A DNA stretch of 64,000 nt from Halobiforma lacisalsi AJ5 (GTDB taxonomy: Archaea > Halobacteriota > Halobacteria > Halobacteriales > Natrialbaceae). The stretch spans positions 620,001-684,000 of the forward strand of contig NZ_CP019285.1 of the NCBI RefSeq assembly GCF_000226975.2. Reading direction: 5' to 3'. Below, piece after piece: positions 8,291 to 16,828 of the stretch. How positions within the stretch are numbered: the stretch's first letter is position 1; every line of letters starts with the position of its first letter. Under the pieces are notes generated by a model, which made no database searches, was not told the origin of the DNA, and saw only the letters and a list, made by a program, of their open reading frames with translations. The position numbers were made by a program, and so were the translations under genes.

Positions 8291-8722
8291 ATGAGCAAAA
8301 CCGATCAAAATCCGGCAACGGATTCGCAACGCTCCCGGCTGAAAGACGGTGCACTCGCTGCCACGGCCCTCGCAGTCGGAACTGGTGCCGCGACGAGCAC
8401 GGCGGCCGCACAGGACGACGAAGACGTCGTCATCACTGCAGAAGACTACTATCCGGACGTGGACTTCGACGTCGTCGCTCAGTACGAATCCGGTGTGAGG
8501 GACGATATTTTGGAAGCGTTCGAGGACGAGTTCGACGACAGCGACGATTGGGAAGTGTACGCCATCGAGATCGACGTCGGCGGGTCGGCGAGCGAACTCG
8601 GTCACCTCCTCGCGGACGAAGAAGAAACCGACGTCAGCGAGGGCGATTCGGGAACGTTCGATACGAGCGCATCGTTCCGGAATTCGGAACTCGGCCTGCT
8701 CGAGGTGGACCCGGGGCTGTAG
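8291..8722 (+). CDS. Exported acidic protein of unknown function
   Basis: A 143-residue protein. Residues 15-40 are basic then Ala/Thr-rich (SRLKDGALAATALAVGTGAA) and end in TAAAQ, resembling an export signal with a likely cut near residue 40, though no twin-arginine is present. The mature part is acidic (EDVVITAEDYYPDVDFDVV) and similar in layout to small secreted proteins that haloarchaeal annotations call calcium-binding, a label I cannot verify. A purine-rich GGGGTGTGAG sits about 13 nt before the ATG and may act as a ribosome-binding site. A TATA-like GTTTATTC lies near 8236. Confidence 0.7.
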   Translation: MSKTDQNPATDSQRSRLKDGALAATALAVGTGAATSTAAAQDDEDVVITAEDYYPDVDFDVVAQYESGVRDDILEAFEDEFDDSDDWEVYAIEIDVGGSASELGHLLADEEETDVSEGDSGTFDTSASFRNSELGLLEVDPGL

Positions 8723-8874
8723 ACGACGGCGGGAACGAAACGACGGCGATAACCGGAAGACGACCGCCATCGAACTCCTTCCGTTACTAGTTCTCGGTCG
8801 CGTCCGGAACGGGCGACTTCCCGTCGTTGCCGATATCCCGAATCGAAGGGCCGTCCCGGAACAGACTCAGCGTC

Positions 8875-8997
8875 TCAGTCTGCGTTCGCGAGCGAGCACG
8901 CGGGGCTGCAGAACCCGCGTTCCGCCGCGTTCGCGTCGGGATAGGCCCTGAATTCGTCGCCACACTCCTCGCACGTGATGGAAACGAACTCCGGCAT
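8875..8997 (-). CDS. Small zinc-finger protein, 40 residues
   Basis: A minus-strand frame of 40 codons encodes a protein starting MPEFVSITCEECGDEFRAYP and ending FCSPACSLANAD. It has a CxxC (Cys9, Cys12) and a CxxxC (Cys31, Cys35) pair separated by a short helix, as in treble-clef or zinc-ribbon micro-proteins that are abundant in haloarchaea. A partner or target is unknown. It falls below usual length cut-offs, so it is easily missed. Longer open frames over the same DNA lack any recognisable pattern. Confidence 0.75.
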   Translation of the reverse strand: MPEFVSITCEECGDEFRAYPDANAAERGFCSPACSLANAD

Positions 8998-9054
8998 AGC
9001 AACCGATGGTCGGACTTCGAGCAGGAAAACGTACTGGAAGGCTCGAGCCGGCCG

Positions 9055-9675
9055 TCACTCCGAAAACAGTCCCTTCACGTCCTCCTCGCGGGACCGACGC
9101 TTGCTGACGTGCTCCGACAGTCGCCGGTAGACGAGCCCGCGGTGCTCGTCCTCGCGGACGAAGTCGAACAGCAGAGCGATGAACAGACTGTCGTCCGCGC
9201 CGGCCTCGAGGTCCCGCCGGGCGTACGTTCGGGCCCGCTCGACCGGTTTTTCGTCGAAGCCCAGTTCCTCGGCGAGGACGACAGCGGCGATGCCCGTTTC
9301 CGTGACTCCGAGCGAGTCGAGCGTCGGTACCCCGCTCTCGTACTCGAGTCGAACCGGGGGTCGGCGTTCAGCGATTTCGGGATCGGCCGAAAGCGACGCG
9401 AGGAAACGACGGATCGGCCCGACCTCGAGACCGCGGTACGTCGACGGGAGAGGTGCGAGGTAGTCGCCGGCGCTTTCGGCCAGTCCGACGGCACCCTCCC
9501 AGTTGCGGTTTCGGGCGTGGTGGACGGCGCCGCTCGTCTGGATCAGCCCGTGTAGCAGTCGCTCGTCGTCGGTGCCGGACTCGAGTTCGAGCCAGTGGTC
9601 CTCCCAGGCGTCGTGTGCAGCGTGGTAGTAGCCGTCGTTGTAGACGGCGATCCCCGCTCGGAGGTGATCGCGCAT
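9055..9675 (-). CDS. DUF309 family protein
   Basis: A 206-residue protein with the DUF309 signature near its N-terminus. 'AVYNDGYYHAAHDAWEDHWLE' (residues about 10-30) supplies the conserved Glu/Asp/His/Trp set, and it is followed by 'LLHGLIQTSGAVHHARNRNWEGA'. The fold is all-helical. The family function is unknown. The second half (about 100-206) contains 'FIALLFDFVREDEHRGLVYRRLSEHV', seen in haloarchaeal members. The gene is single, with about 290 bp of non-coding DNA before its neighbour. Confidence 0.85.
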   Translation of the reverse strand: MRDHLRAGIAVYNDGYYHAAHDAWEDHWLELESGTDDERLLHGLIQTSGAVHHARNRNWEGAVGLAESAGDYLAPLPSTYRGLEVGPIRRFLASLSADPEIAERRPPVRLEYESGVPTLDSLGVTETGIAAVVLAEELGFDEKPVERARTYARRDLEAGADDSLFIALLFDFVREDEHRGLVYRRLSEHVSKRRSREEDVKGLFSE

Positions 9676-9968
9676 GTGGAAGCGTTGGCGCTCGACGGTC
9701 CTGTGGCTGTCGACTGTACTGTCCGCTCGGGGCGAGGACGCGACGAACGTGGAACGGTGACGCCGGATATCTTCCGCCTCCGGCAGGGCGGGCAGACAAC
9801 TGTCGAAAACGGGGAGCGGGACGCGGCGTTCCCGACCGGTTACTGGCCGCCACCGGCGAGGCGGTACTCGAGGTGACGACCGTCCACCACATTAGTATGG
9901 GACGGATTACGAGAGTTGTGACCGCCTGACGAGGCGTAATAACGGACTACTGACTACTCCGAACGTCC

Positions 9969-11048
9969 TCACTCCCAGCGGAACTCGCCATCGCGCTGGA
10001 CGACTTCGCCGTCGATCTCGAGCCGGGAGTCCTCGCTGACGTCGGTGATCATGTCGACGTGGACCGCGGAGTCGTTGCCCGACTCTCCGTCCGGCAGGCA
10101 GGCGTCGTAGGCCCTGCCGACCGCGAGGTGGACGGTGTCGCCCATCTTCTCGTCGAACATGATATTGTCCGTGTAGCGGTCGATGGCGCGGTTCATCCCG
10201 ATCCCGAGTTCGCCCAGGCGACTGGCCCCCTCGTCGGTGTCGAGGATGTCGCCGACGACGGACTCGCCCTGTTCGGCCTCGTAATCGACGACGTCGCCGT
10301 CCTCGAACTCGAGGCGGACGTTCCGGACGGTCTCGCCCCGGAGCGTCATCGGGACGTCAAAGGTGACCTCGCCCTCGGTGGCGTAGGGTGCGGTGAAGAC
10401 CTCGCCGCTCGGCAGGTTGTGGGAGTCGTAGGCGACGGAGGCGGCGCTGTTGACCGCGGTCCGGTCGTCGATCCGCATGGTGAGATCGGTGTCCTCGGAG
10501 ACGAGTCGGACCTCCGACCCCTCGTCGAGGAGGTCTTTCATCCGAGCCATCTCCTCGGCGAACGACTCCCAGTCGCGCAGAATCGCGTCGTAAGCGAACT
10601 CCTGGTACTCCTCGTAGGCCATCTCGGCCTGCTGGGCGAGCGACCGGGTGGGGTGGTACGTCGAAACCCAGCGGGTGTCGTACCGCTGTTCGCGGATCTC
10701 CCGGCGGGCCTCGCGGTGGTTCCGGCGCGTCTCGCTCGAGACGTCAGCCGTGGCGCTCGTGTTCCGGCCGCCGCCCAGCGAGAGGTAGACGTCGGCCTCC
10801 TCGAGCAGCGCCTTCTCGTGGGCCGCCTCGTCGAACTCTCCCTCGTGCGCGCGGAGGTACGCACGCGTGATCTCGTCGGAACTGTAGGTCGCGAGGAGGT
10901 TGGCCCCGCGCTCGCCGAGTTCCTCGGCGACGGCGACGGCGAGTTCGTGTGCGTCCGGCCCGACCGACACCACGACGTCGTCGCCCGCCTCGACGCGGGC
11001 GCTCCAGTCGACCAGTACCTCGGCGTGTTCGCGAACGCGTTCGTCCAT
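9969..11048 (-). CDS. Aminopeptidase of family M29 (leucyl aminopeptidase type)
   Basis: A 359-residue protein with the M29 (aminopeptidase T/PepS/AmpS) pattern. It has an N-terminal domain with 'AEVLVDWSARVEAGDDVVVSV' and a C-terminal domain holding 'PSGEVFTAPYATEGEV', 'LGELGIGMN', 'FDEKMGDTVHLAVG' and 'VHVDMITD'. These segments carry the Glu, His and Asp metal ligands of the family. It removes N-terminal residues using a two-metal site in the cytoplasm. The ATG at 11048 precedes MDERVREH. A second, shorter member of the same family lies at 62380. Confidence 0.85.
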   Translation of the reverse strand: MDERVREHAEVLVDWSARVEAGDDVVVSVGPDAHELAVAVAEELGERGANLLATYSSDEITRAYLRAHEGEFDEAAHEKALLEEADVYLSLGGGRNTSATADVSSETRRNHREARREIREQRYDTRWVSTYHPTRSLAQQAEMAYEEYQEFAYDAILRDWESFAEEMARMKDLLDEGSEVRLVSEDTDLTMRIDDRTAVNSAASVAYDSHNLPSGEVFTAPYATEGEVTFDVPMTLRGETVRNVRLEFEDGDVVDYEAEQGESVVGDILDTDEGASRLGELGIGMNRAIDRYTDNIMFDEKMGDTVHLAVGRAYDACLPDGESGNDSAVHVDMITDVSEDSRLEIDGEVVQRDGEFRWE

Positions 11049-11158
11049 ACCCGGGGATGGCAACGGCCACACAAAATCCCACCCTTTCGGAGTCGGTCGG
11101 CGATCGACTGCCGACGACCAACGGCCGACGACCGCGGGCACCTCGAGCGATTGCGCGT

Positions 11159-11893
11159 TTACGAAGGCACTTCGGTGATGTCGCCGTCGGTCCGGGACCG
11201 AACGAGTCCGACGATCGCGTAGACGATCGGCGTGTCGAGCACTGCGATGGCGAGTTTCAGCAGGTACTGACCGATCATCAGCGCGGCGAGGTCCCCGATC
11301 GGAAGCACGATTCCGACCCCGAGCAGCGCCGGGGCGACCGCGAAGGCGACGGCGACGAAGATGATCGTGTCGATCGCCTGGCTGGTCGCCGTCGAGCCGA
11401 TGTTACGCAGCCAGAGCTTGTCTCCGCCGGTGTAGCCCCGGATCCGATGGAACGCGATCACGTCCCAGTTCTGACTGACGAGGTACGCGAGAAGGCTCCC
11501 CAGGACGATGTTGGTCGAGGCGCCGAGCACGTCGGCGAACATGCCGGGATCGATGCTGTTCGGGGCGGCCGGAGCGGCGACCGTGGACCAGACCAGCGCG
11601 AGCACGACGAAGTTCAGCGCGAACCCGACGTTGACGACGATCTGGGCCGCGCGTCGCCCGTAGAGTTCGGTGTAACAGTCGCTCGCGAGGAAGGTCAGAG
11701 CATAGGCCAGCGCGGCACCCGGCAGAACGAGAGCGTCGCCGGTGATGGGCAGCGAGAACGGCAGCGAGAACGCAAGCACCTTCGAGGCGGTCAGTTGCGC
11801 GGTCACCAGTGCCGTTACGAAGAGGCCGATCAGGGCCACCTGCGGCACCGTCGGTACAGCGGAACGGCCCGAACGAGGTTGGGAGCGAGTCAT
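11159..11893 (-). CDS. YhhQ-type queuosine/archaeosine precursor transporter
   Basis: A 244-residue membrane protein with about six to seven hydrophobic segments. Family features are 'LTASKVLAF', 'AYALTFLASDCYTELYGRR', 'NWDVIAFHRIRGYTGGDKLWLRN' and 'STATSQAIDTIIFVAVAF'. The YhhQ family (PF02592) imports preQ0/preQ1. In haloarchaea the product would feed archaeosine synthesis in tRNA. The ATG at 11893 precedes MTRSQPRSGR and was chosen over one 72 bases upstream. It is divergent from the padR-like gene. Confidence 0.85.
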   Translation of the reverse strand: MTRSQPRSGRSAVPTVPQVALIGLFVTALVTAQLTASKVLAFSLPFSLPITGDALVLPGAALAYALTFLASDCYTELYGRRAAQIVVNVGFALNFVVLALVWSTVAAPAAPNSIDPGMFADVLGASTNIVLGSLLAYLVSQNWDVIAFHRIRGYTGGDKLWLRNIGSTATSQAIDTIIFVAVAFAVAPALLGVGIVLPIGDLAALMIGQYLLKLAIAVLDTPIVYAIVGLVRSRTDGDITEVPS

Positions 11894-12118
11894 AGCCGTC
11901 GCGTATCCATCGACGCTACCTAAACGGTTCGAGATCCGTTCAGTATCGGTTAGCAGCTCCGACACGGCACAAACCTGTCACCAATCAACCATTATACAGA
12001 GTGAAACCCAACTCAAGGCGACACAAGTCACAGTAAGTCGTCTAAAACGCGTCCAACGGTCGTAATACGCCGCCGATAACAAATAGTCAGTCGTGTGGTT
12101 TGATTAGACGGGTGAAAC

Positions 12119-12394
12119 ATGGACGATTTAACCGGATTCCAGCGCGACCTCCTGTACGTCATCGCGGGCGCAGACCAGCCGTCCGGACAGGACGTCAAAG
12201 ACGAGATCGAGACGTACTACAGTTCCGAGATCAACCACGGGCGGCTCTATCCCAACCTCGATACGCTCGTCAACAAGGAACTCGTCGAGAAGGGACAGCT
12301 CGACAGACGAACCAACTACTACGCGATCACCGACGACGGTCGTCGAGCGATCGAGAAGCGCCGAGAGTGGGAACGACAGTACGTCGACGTCTGA
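12119..12394 (+). CDS. PadR family transcriptional regulator
   Basis: A 91-residue winged-helix protein: 'DLTGFQRDLLYVIAGADQPSG', 'VKDEIETYYSSEINHGRLYPNLDTLV', 'KELVEKGQLDRRTNYYAITDDGRRAI'. This matches the haloarchaeal short PadR group, which lacks the C-terminal dimerisation domain of larger PadR proteins. It probably binds DNA as a dimer. Its target is unknown. It stands alone between the divergent transporter and the convergent RCK-type genes. Confidence 0.88.
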   Translation: MDDLTGFQRDLLYVIAGADQPSGQDVKDEIETYYSSEINHGRLYPNLDTLVNKELVEKGQLDRRTNYYAITDDGRRAIEKRREWERQYVDV

Positions 12395-12554
12395 CTGACT
12401 CACCGAGGACGAGCGACCGCGCCTCGAGGCTCCGAGAGAGACGGCTCCGCCGCCACCGGGAGGAGAAGCGGGCCACGGGGAGGCCACGAACGGCGGCGCG
12501 TTCGAACGACGACCGAACGACCTCGTCACCGCCGGCTGGAATCCGGTCGTCCGT

Positions 12555-12576
12555 TCCCTCGCCCGTCGGCGAGGGA
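12555..12576. terminator. Hairpin between convergent genes
   Basis: TCCCTCGCC (12555-12563) pairs perfectly with 12568-12576 across a 4-nt loop, 5 bp beyond the stop codon at 12581 of the leftward gene and 160 bp after the padR-like gene. The stem has no T-run, so a terminator role is only suggested by its position. Confidence 0.35.
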
Positions 12577-12580
12577 GCCG

Positions 12581-13798
12581 TTACTCCTCGGCCGAATCGT
12601 CGACGGATCCCGCACCGGTCGCGAACAGCGGTTCTAACTCGGCCGGCGTCCCGAGCGCGTAGAGCGCATCGCCCGCAGACAGCGTGTGATCTGTAGCCGG
12701 AAACGGGACGAGTTCGGTCCCGGAACCGCCATCCTCGTGTCCTCGCTCGACCAGGAGCACACGTCCCGGAACCCAGTCGACGAACTCGTTCTCGAGGTCC
12801 GACCCCGACTCGACCCTCGCGCGGACGACCGTCTCGGGGGCCGTCTCGAGCGCGGCAAGGAGCTCGGGAACGGCCGTCGGCATCTCCGGGCGAGTAACGA
12901 GTCGATACTCTGGACCTGAAGCGGTACTGCCGTTCCCGGCGGGATCGAACGCCGATGCGTCCGCCAGGTCGATAGCGATCGTCGCCGTCGTTTCGTCGGT
13001 CGCTCGAAGCGTTCCCGTCGCAGCCAGCCGCCGCGAATCGACTCCGTCGGGGCGATCGGTCCAGAGTTCGACCGGATCCCCGGCGGTCGCGTCCGCCGGT
13101 GGATCCGCACGTACCGCGACGGCAGCGGTATCGGGCGGGAGGGTCCGGCTGCTCCCTCGACGACGCCCGCCGATCGCCAGCCGTTCGACGGTCCCGTCCC
13201 GGGCGAGGTCCACCGAGGCGTGTCCGATGCCGTAGTCCCGCTCGAGTCGATCGATCAGCCGCGACTCGAGGTCGTCGATGGACAGGGCGTGCGGAAACAG
13301 CATCGTCCGTCCCTCGAGCGTGCGCTTGGTTTCTCGGTTGACGACGGGATAGCCGTCGGCGTCCGCGATCGTCTCCGGGAGATGGATCGGACCGGACAAT
13401 CGCGCCGACCGGAGGACAGCAGCGGCCTCGACGGTGTCCGGAATCGGTTCGATCCCGTAGACCTCGCAGGCGAGGTGGTCACCGATGCGCCGTCCGCCCT
13501 CGGCGGCGACCGTACCGGCGAACGCAGCCCCGAGGACGTAGACGGCAGTCGCGTGGTGAAACGGATCGGTTCCGACGATCACCGCGGTTCCCCGGGTAGC
13601 GGCGACGTTCAATGGAAGTCCGACGGCGGCCAGTCCGGCGAGAGCACTGACGCCGATCGGCAGACGCCTCGTCCCGTACCGGCGGTACGCGAACGCGATC
13701 CCCGTCGCGGCAATCGTCGCGAGGAGGGCGAAACCCAGGACGTTGATGAGGGCTGTTTCGGTCCACTCGGTGACGAGAGTCGCCAGGACGACGGCCAT
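12581..13798 (-). CDS. Membrane protein with putative RCK_C (TrkA-C)-like domains
   Basis: A 405-residue protein. Three hydrophobic segments in residues about 1-100 (LINVLGFALLATIAATGIA; LAAVGLPLNVAA; ATAVYVLGAAFAGTVA) are followed by a soluble region. 'LAIGGRRRGSSRTLPPDTAAVAVR' and the final 'LVPFPATDHTLSAGDALYALGTPAELEPL' recall the TrkA-C/RCK_C fold with its 'GD.L...G..E.L' ending. Haloarchaea carry such proteins in tandem and annotate them as TrkA-related. A K+ or ligand-sensing role is inference. Its start abuts the stop of the upstream paralogue with no gap, so they are probably one operon. Confidence 0.75.
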   Translation of the reverse strand: MAVVLATLVTEWTETALINVLGFALLATIAATGIAFAYRRYGTRRLPIGVSALAGLAAVGLPLNVAATRGTAVIVGTDPFHHATAVYVLGAAFAGTVAAEGGRRIGDHLACEVYGIEPIPDTVEAAAVLRSARLSGPIHLPETIADADGYPVVNRETKRTLEGRTMLFPHALSIDDLESRLIDRLERDYGIGHASVDLARDGTVERLAIGGRRRGSSRTLPPDTAAVAVRADPPADATAGDPVELWTDRPDGVDSRRLAATGTLRATDETTATIAIDLADASAFDPAGNGSTASGPEYRLVTRPEMPTAVPELLAALETAPETVVRARVESGSDLENEFVDWVPGRVLLVERGHEDGGSGTELVPFPATDHTLSAGDALYALGTPAELEPLFATGAGSVDDSAEE

Positions 13799-15124
13799 TC
13801 AACTCACCTCCCCGGTACACGACGCGGGCTCTTCCGCTGCGTTTGCCCGGCTCGACGAGTGCTGCGACGACGAGCAGTCGACCGTCGGATCGAGAAGGCG
13901 TTTCATCGTCGTCCGCGTCCCGGCGACGATCACTGCGTCGCTCCACTCGAGCGGAACGGACGCGATGTCCGGATCGACGACCCACGAACGATCGGCGTCC
14001 TCGACGGTCGCGGTTCGGTCGTCGTGCTCCGGATCCCTCGTCCCGACTCGCGCCGCGAGCACGGCGACGTCGTCCTCAAGCGTCGCGTCGACGTCGCTCG
14101 AGGCGAGTCGGGAGCGGAGACGACCGAAGGGGACAGAACGGATCGACTGATCCGCCCGCTCGAGGAGGGCACACGCCGCGGTATCGGCGTCGGCTCCGCC
14201 GCCGTCCGGTCCCGGAACGACGACGATCCGAGCGCGGTCGGCCTCCAGCAGGGGGTCGGCGTCGGCGGTCGGGACAGCGACGGTTACTCGCTCGAGGCCC
14301 CGGTTTTCGGGCTCTGAAGCCGATGCCGCCGAGTGTCCCTCGTCAGGGACCTGCCCAACGCTCAGGACTCGCCCGCGGACGGCCTCCGACCCGGTTCGGA
14401 CGACGATCGTATCGGTCGCCGCCAGCCCGGTCGGAACGAGCGCCCGAATCGTGACTGCACGCCACCCTTCGGGAACGCGACTCGAGACGCCGTTCGCCGG
14501 CGGGGCCGCGGCGATCGTCGCGCGACCTCGTTCGTCGATCGACGCCGAGACGGCGGCCAGGTCGTAGCTCGTTCGAAGGTGCGCTTCGAGCCGCGATTCG
14601 AGCGCCGACAGCGGCAGGTCCGCCGGAAGTCGCCACGAACCGGTCTCGAGTCGTTGGCGGAGAGCAGGATCGAGCGACGGGTGGCCGTCGAGACCGTGAA
14701 CAGCGCCGGTCGCGGCGACCGCCACTCGACCGGCCGCGTCGACCGACTCGAGGGCGGCCGCCGAGAGGCCGCGTTCGCGACGCGCTGGCCGGGCGGCCTC
14801 GAGCGGGAGGTCGGCGGCGACCGTTTCGGCCTGACTGTGGGCATAGAGGCCGAGCGCGGCGATGACGAACGTTCCGACCGCGACTGGGAGCAACAGGGTC
14901 GTCTCGCCGACGCCGGCAATCTGCTGGCCGGAGACCGGCAGGCCAATCGCGTACCCGTGACCTGTGGCGAGTACCAGGGCGACGAAGACGGCGACCGCCC
15001 GCGGAACGGTCCGATCGATGGCCTCGAATCCGACCGTCAGACCGAAGATGACGACCGCTGGTCCGATTCCGAGGAGTACGCCGAACGCGACGACGATCAG
15101 TATCGCGGTCGTGAGTTCGAACAT
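13799..15124 (-). CDS. Membrane protein with putative RCK_C-like domains, paralogue
   Basis: A 441-residue protein organised like its downstream neighbour. It has N-terminal membrane helices (about 5-30, 38-60, 72-95), a helical linker and a soluble region with 'VTIRALVPTGLAATDTIVVRTG' and 'WSDAVIVAGTRTTMKRLLDP'. The latter again resembles the end of an RCK_C domain ('GD.VIVAG....M..L'). The last 25 residues are Ser/Cys-rich. Together with the genes at 12581 and 15136 it forms a leftward three-gene unit. Domain assignment is by eye and moderate. Confidence 0.72.
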   Translation of the reverse strand: MFELTTAILIVVAFGVLLGIGPAVVIFGLTVGFEAIDRTVPRAVAVFVALVLATGHGYAIGLPVSGQQIAGVGETTLLLPVAVGTFVIAALGLYAHSQAETVAADLPLEAARPARRERGLSAAALESVDAAGRVAVAATGAVHGLDGHPSLDPALRQRLETGSWRLPADLPLSALESRLEAHLRTSYDLAAVSASIDERGRATIAAAPPANGVSSRVPEGWRAVTIRALVPTGLAATDTIVVRTGSEAVRGRVLSVGQVPDEGHSAASASEPENRGLERVTVAVPTADADPLLEADRARIVVVPGPDGGGADADTAACALLERADQSIRSVPFGRLRSRLASSDVDATLEDDVAVLAARVGTRDPEHDDRTATVEDADRSWVVDPDIASVPLEWSDAVIVAGTRTTMKRLLDPTVDCSSSQHSSSRANAAEEPASCTGEVS

Positions 15125-15135
15125 CGCCCGTCGCG

Positions 15136-15639
15136 TCAGGCCTCCGTGACGATGATCTCCGGGTTCGGCTGTTCGTCGATGTAGTTGCTGTCCGAGGGCG
15201 GGACGATGTCGATCTCGAGCGTCCCCATGTCCTGGTCGGCCCGAAGGCTGGGTTCCTCGAGTTCGACGACGGCCTCGTTGTCATCCGCCCCGGTGTGAGC
15301 CTCCTCGACGCCGTTGAGTTGAGCCGAGCCGGCCGAGACGAGGACGGTCGCGTCTTGGACGTTGTTTCCGTTCTCGTCGATGACGAAGACCGAGACGTCG
15401 GCATCCGAGTCGGCCTCGACGACCTGGTCGTCGTTGGCCACTTCGACCGTAACCTCGGTGTCGCCGACGTCACCGATTCCTCCGAGCATATTGAGCATGA
15501 GCGCCAGTGCCGCGACACCGACCGTGAGCGCGATCACGAGCCGGATCGGCAATCCCTCGATAGCGCGGTCGTCGTCAGCGAACGAGTCGCCTGCGCCCGA
15601 GTGCTGACGCTCGTTCCCGGCGACTGCTTTCGATCGCAT
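15136..15639 (-). CDS. Membrane-anchored protein with an Ig/carboxypeptidase-regulatory-like domain
   Basis: A 167-residue protein. One transmembrane segment at residues about 30-52 (LPIRLVIALTVGVAALALML) is followed by an outer domain of beta-strand character ('TEVTVEVANDDQVVEADSDADVSVFVIDENGNNVQDATVLV') typical of carboxypeptidase-regulatory or invasin-like Ig domains. The N-terminal 'MRSKAVAGNERQHSGAGDSFADDDRAIEG' part is cytoplasmic and also recalls pilin-like leaders. It is the first gene of a leftward unit and is divergent from the HerA-like gene through a shared TATA palindrome at 15663. Confidence 0.75.
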   Translation of the reverse strand: MRSKAVAGNERQHSGAGDSFADDDRAIEGLPIRLVIALTVGVAALALMLNMLGGIGDVGDTEVTVEVANDDQVVEADSDADVSVFVIDENGNNVQDATVLVSAGSAQLNGVEEAHTGADDNEAVVELEEPSLRADQDMGTLEIDIVPPSDSNYIDEQPNPEIIVTEA

Positions 15640-15662
15640 ACCCCGGTTGGCCCCGGCTTCCA

Positions 15663-15670
15663 GTTTAAAC
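15663..15670. promoter_or_regulatory. Symmetric bidirectional TATA box GTTTAAAC
   Basis: The perfect palindrome GTTTAAAC lies exactly midway between two divergent ATGs. Twenty-three bases separate it from the start at 15639 (minus) and 23 from the start at 15694 (plus). This is the normal TATA-to-start spacing of leaderless haloarchaeal genes in both directions. Binding of TBP in either orientation is inferred. Confidence 0.7.
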
Positions 15671-15693
15671 CCCGGGACGAGGATTGAAAAGGG

Positions 15694-16803
15694 ATGCCCG
15701 GGCAACGACCGACGATGGAGTTCGTACTCGGTCGCGAAGACGACCTCGAGAGCGGGCCGGTCGGTCGCCTGGGCAGTTACCGGGCGCTCGACGGCAGCGA
15801 CGGGGCAGCCCTCTATCTGGACCTCGATCGGCCCCACGCGGTGCTCGTGGTCGGAAAGCGCGGATACGGAAAGTCCTACACGCTCGGCGTGATCGCGGAG
15901 GCGCTCGCGCGGACACCGGGGGTTGCCCCCGTGATCATCGACCCGATGGGCGCGTTCCGTACGCTCTCGGAACCGGCGGACGGCGACCCGGTTCCGGCGA
16001 CGGTCCTCGAGTCGCCGACCGTCGCCCCCGGCGCGCTCGATCCCCGTTCCTGGTGTGAGCTGCTCGGGCTTTCGCCCGAAAGCGGGGCCGGCGGACTGGT
16101 CTGGCAGGCCGCCCTTTCGGCGGCGACGCTCGACGGCATGCGCGAGTGCATCGATTCCGCCGACGCGCCGACCGCCGATCGTCGCGCGACGATCAACCAC
16201 CTGTCGCTGGCCGATTCGTGGGACGTCTTCGACGCCGATGGCCTCTCTGCGGCGGAGTTCGCGACCACCGGGGTGACGGTCGTCGACGTCTCCGGACTCG
16301 ACGCCGCGCCGATGAACGCCGTCTGTCGCGGCGTCGCGGAGGGGCTCTATCGGGCCCGCGTCGACGATACGATCGACCGCCTCCCGTGGCTGTTGCTCGA
16401 CGAGGCTCACGCCTTCTTCGACGGGGTCGCCGAACCAGCCCTCCGGACGATCCTCACGCGAGGGCGTGCACCCGGCATCACGCTGGTCGCGGCGACCCAG
16501 CGGCCGAGCGCCGTTCCTCCGGTCGGCATCTCCCAGTCCGACGTGCTCGTTACCCACCGGCTCACCGCCGGCGCGGACGTGGACGCGCTCGAGGCGGCAC
16601 AGCCGACGTACTTCGAGGGATCACTGGCCAGCCGGATGCCCGAACGGCCCGGCGAGGTCGTCGTGATCGACGACGCGACCGAGACGGTGCACGCGGCCCG
16701 GATCCGGCAGCGGGACACCCCCCACGGCGGGGACAGCCCACGAGCGAGCGACGTCGCCGGCTACGAGGATCGGTCCGACCGGGGAGGCGGTGCCGAGGTT
16801 TAA
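15694..16803 (+). CDS. HerA/VirB4-like ATPase
   Basis: A 369-residue P-loop ATPase. Walker A GKRGYGKS is at residues 54-61. Walker B WLLLDEAHAF follows near 231-240, then 'RGRAPGITLVAATQRPS' with the sensor/arginine segment. This is the HerA/FtsK-like arrangement seen in DNA translocases and in ATPases of archaeal surface-structure loci. The start at 15694 fits the shared TATA box; an inner ATG at 15715 is possible. It heads the pilus-like locus, and the next gene's promoter overlaps its stop codon. A role in DNA or pilus assembly cannot be separated by sequence. Confidence 0.82.
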   Translation: MPGQRPTMEFVLGREDDLESGPVGRLGSYRALDGSDGAALYLDLDRPHAVLVVGKRGYGKSYTLGVIAEALARTPGVAPVIIDPMGAFRTLSEPADGDPVPATVLESPTVAPGALDPRSWCELLGLSPESGAGGLVWQAALSAATLDGMRECIDSADAPTADRRATINHLSLADSWDVFDADGLSAAEFATTGVTVVDVSGLDAAPMNAVCRGVAEGLYRARVDDTIDRLPWLLLDEAHAFFDGVAEPALRTILTRGRAPGITLVAATQRPSAVPPVGISQSDVLVTHRLTAGADVDALEAAQPTYFEGSLASRMPERPGEVVVIDDATETVHAARIRQRDTPHGGDSPRASDVAGYEDRSDRGGGAEV

Positions 16804-16808
16804 GTATG
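16797..16808 (+). promoter_or_regulatory. TATA-like box overlapping a stop codon
   Basis: The stretch GGTTTAAGTATG overlaps the TAA stop (16801-16803) of the upstream gene and lies 21-32 nt before the ATG at 16829. This suggests an internal promoter for the following genes. Confidence 0.5.
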
Positions 16809-16828
16809 ATCGGTCGGCGAAACCGCCC

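Noticed and set aside
8787-9002. A 71-codon minus-strand frame
   Set aside because: The overlapping 40-codon frame with a Cys4 pattern is better; this one has no motif.
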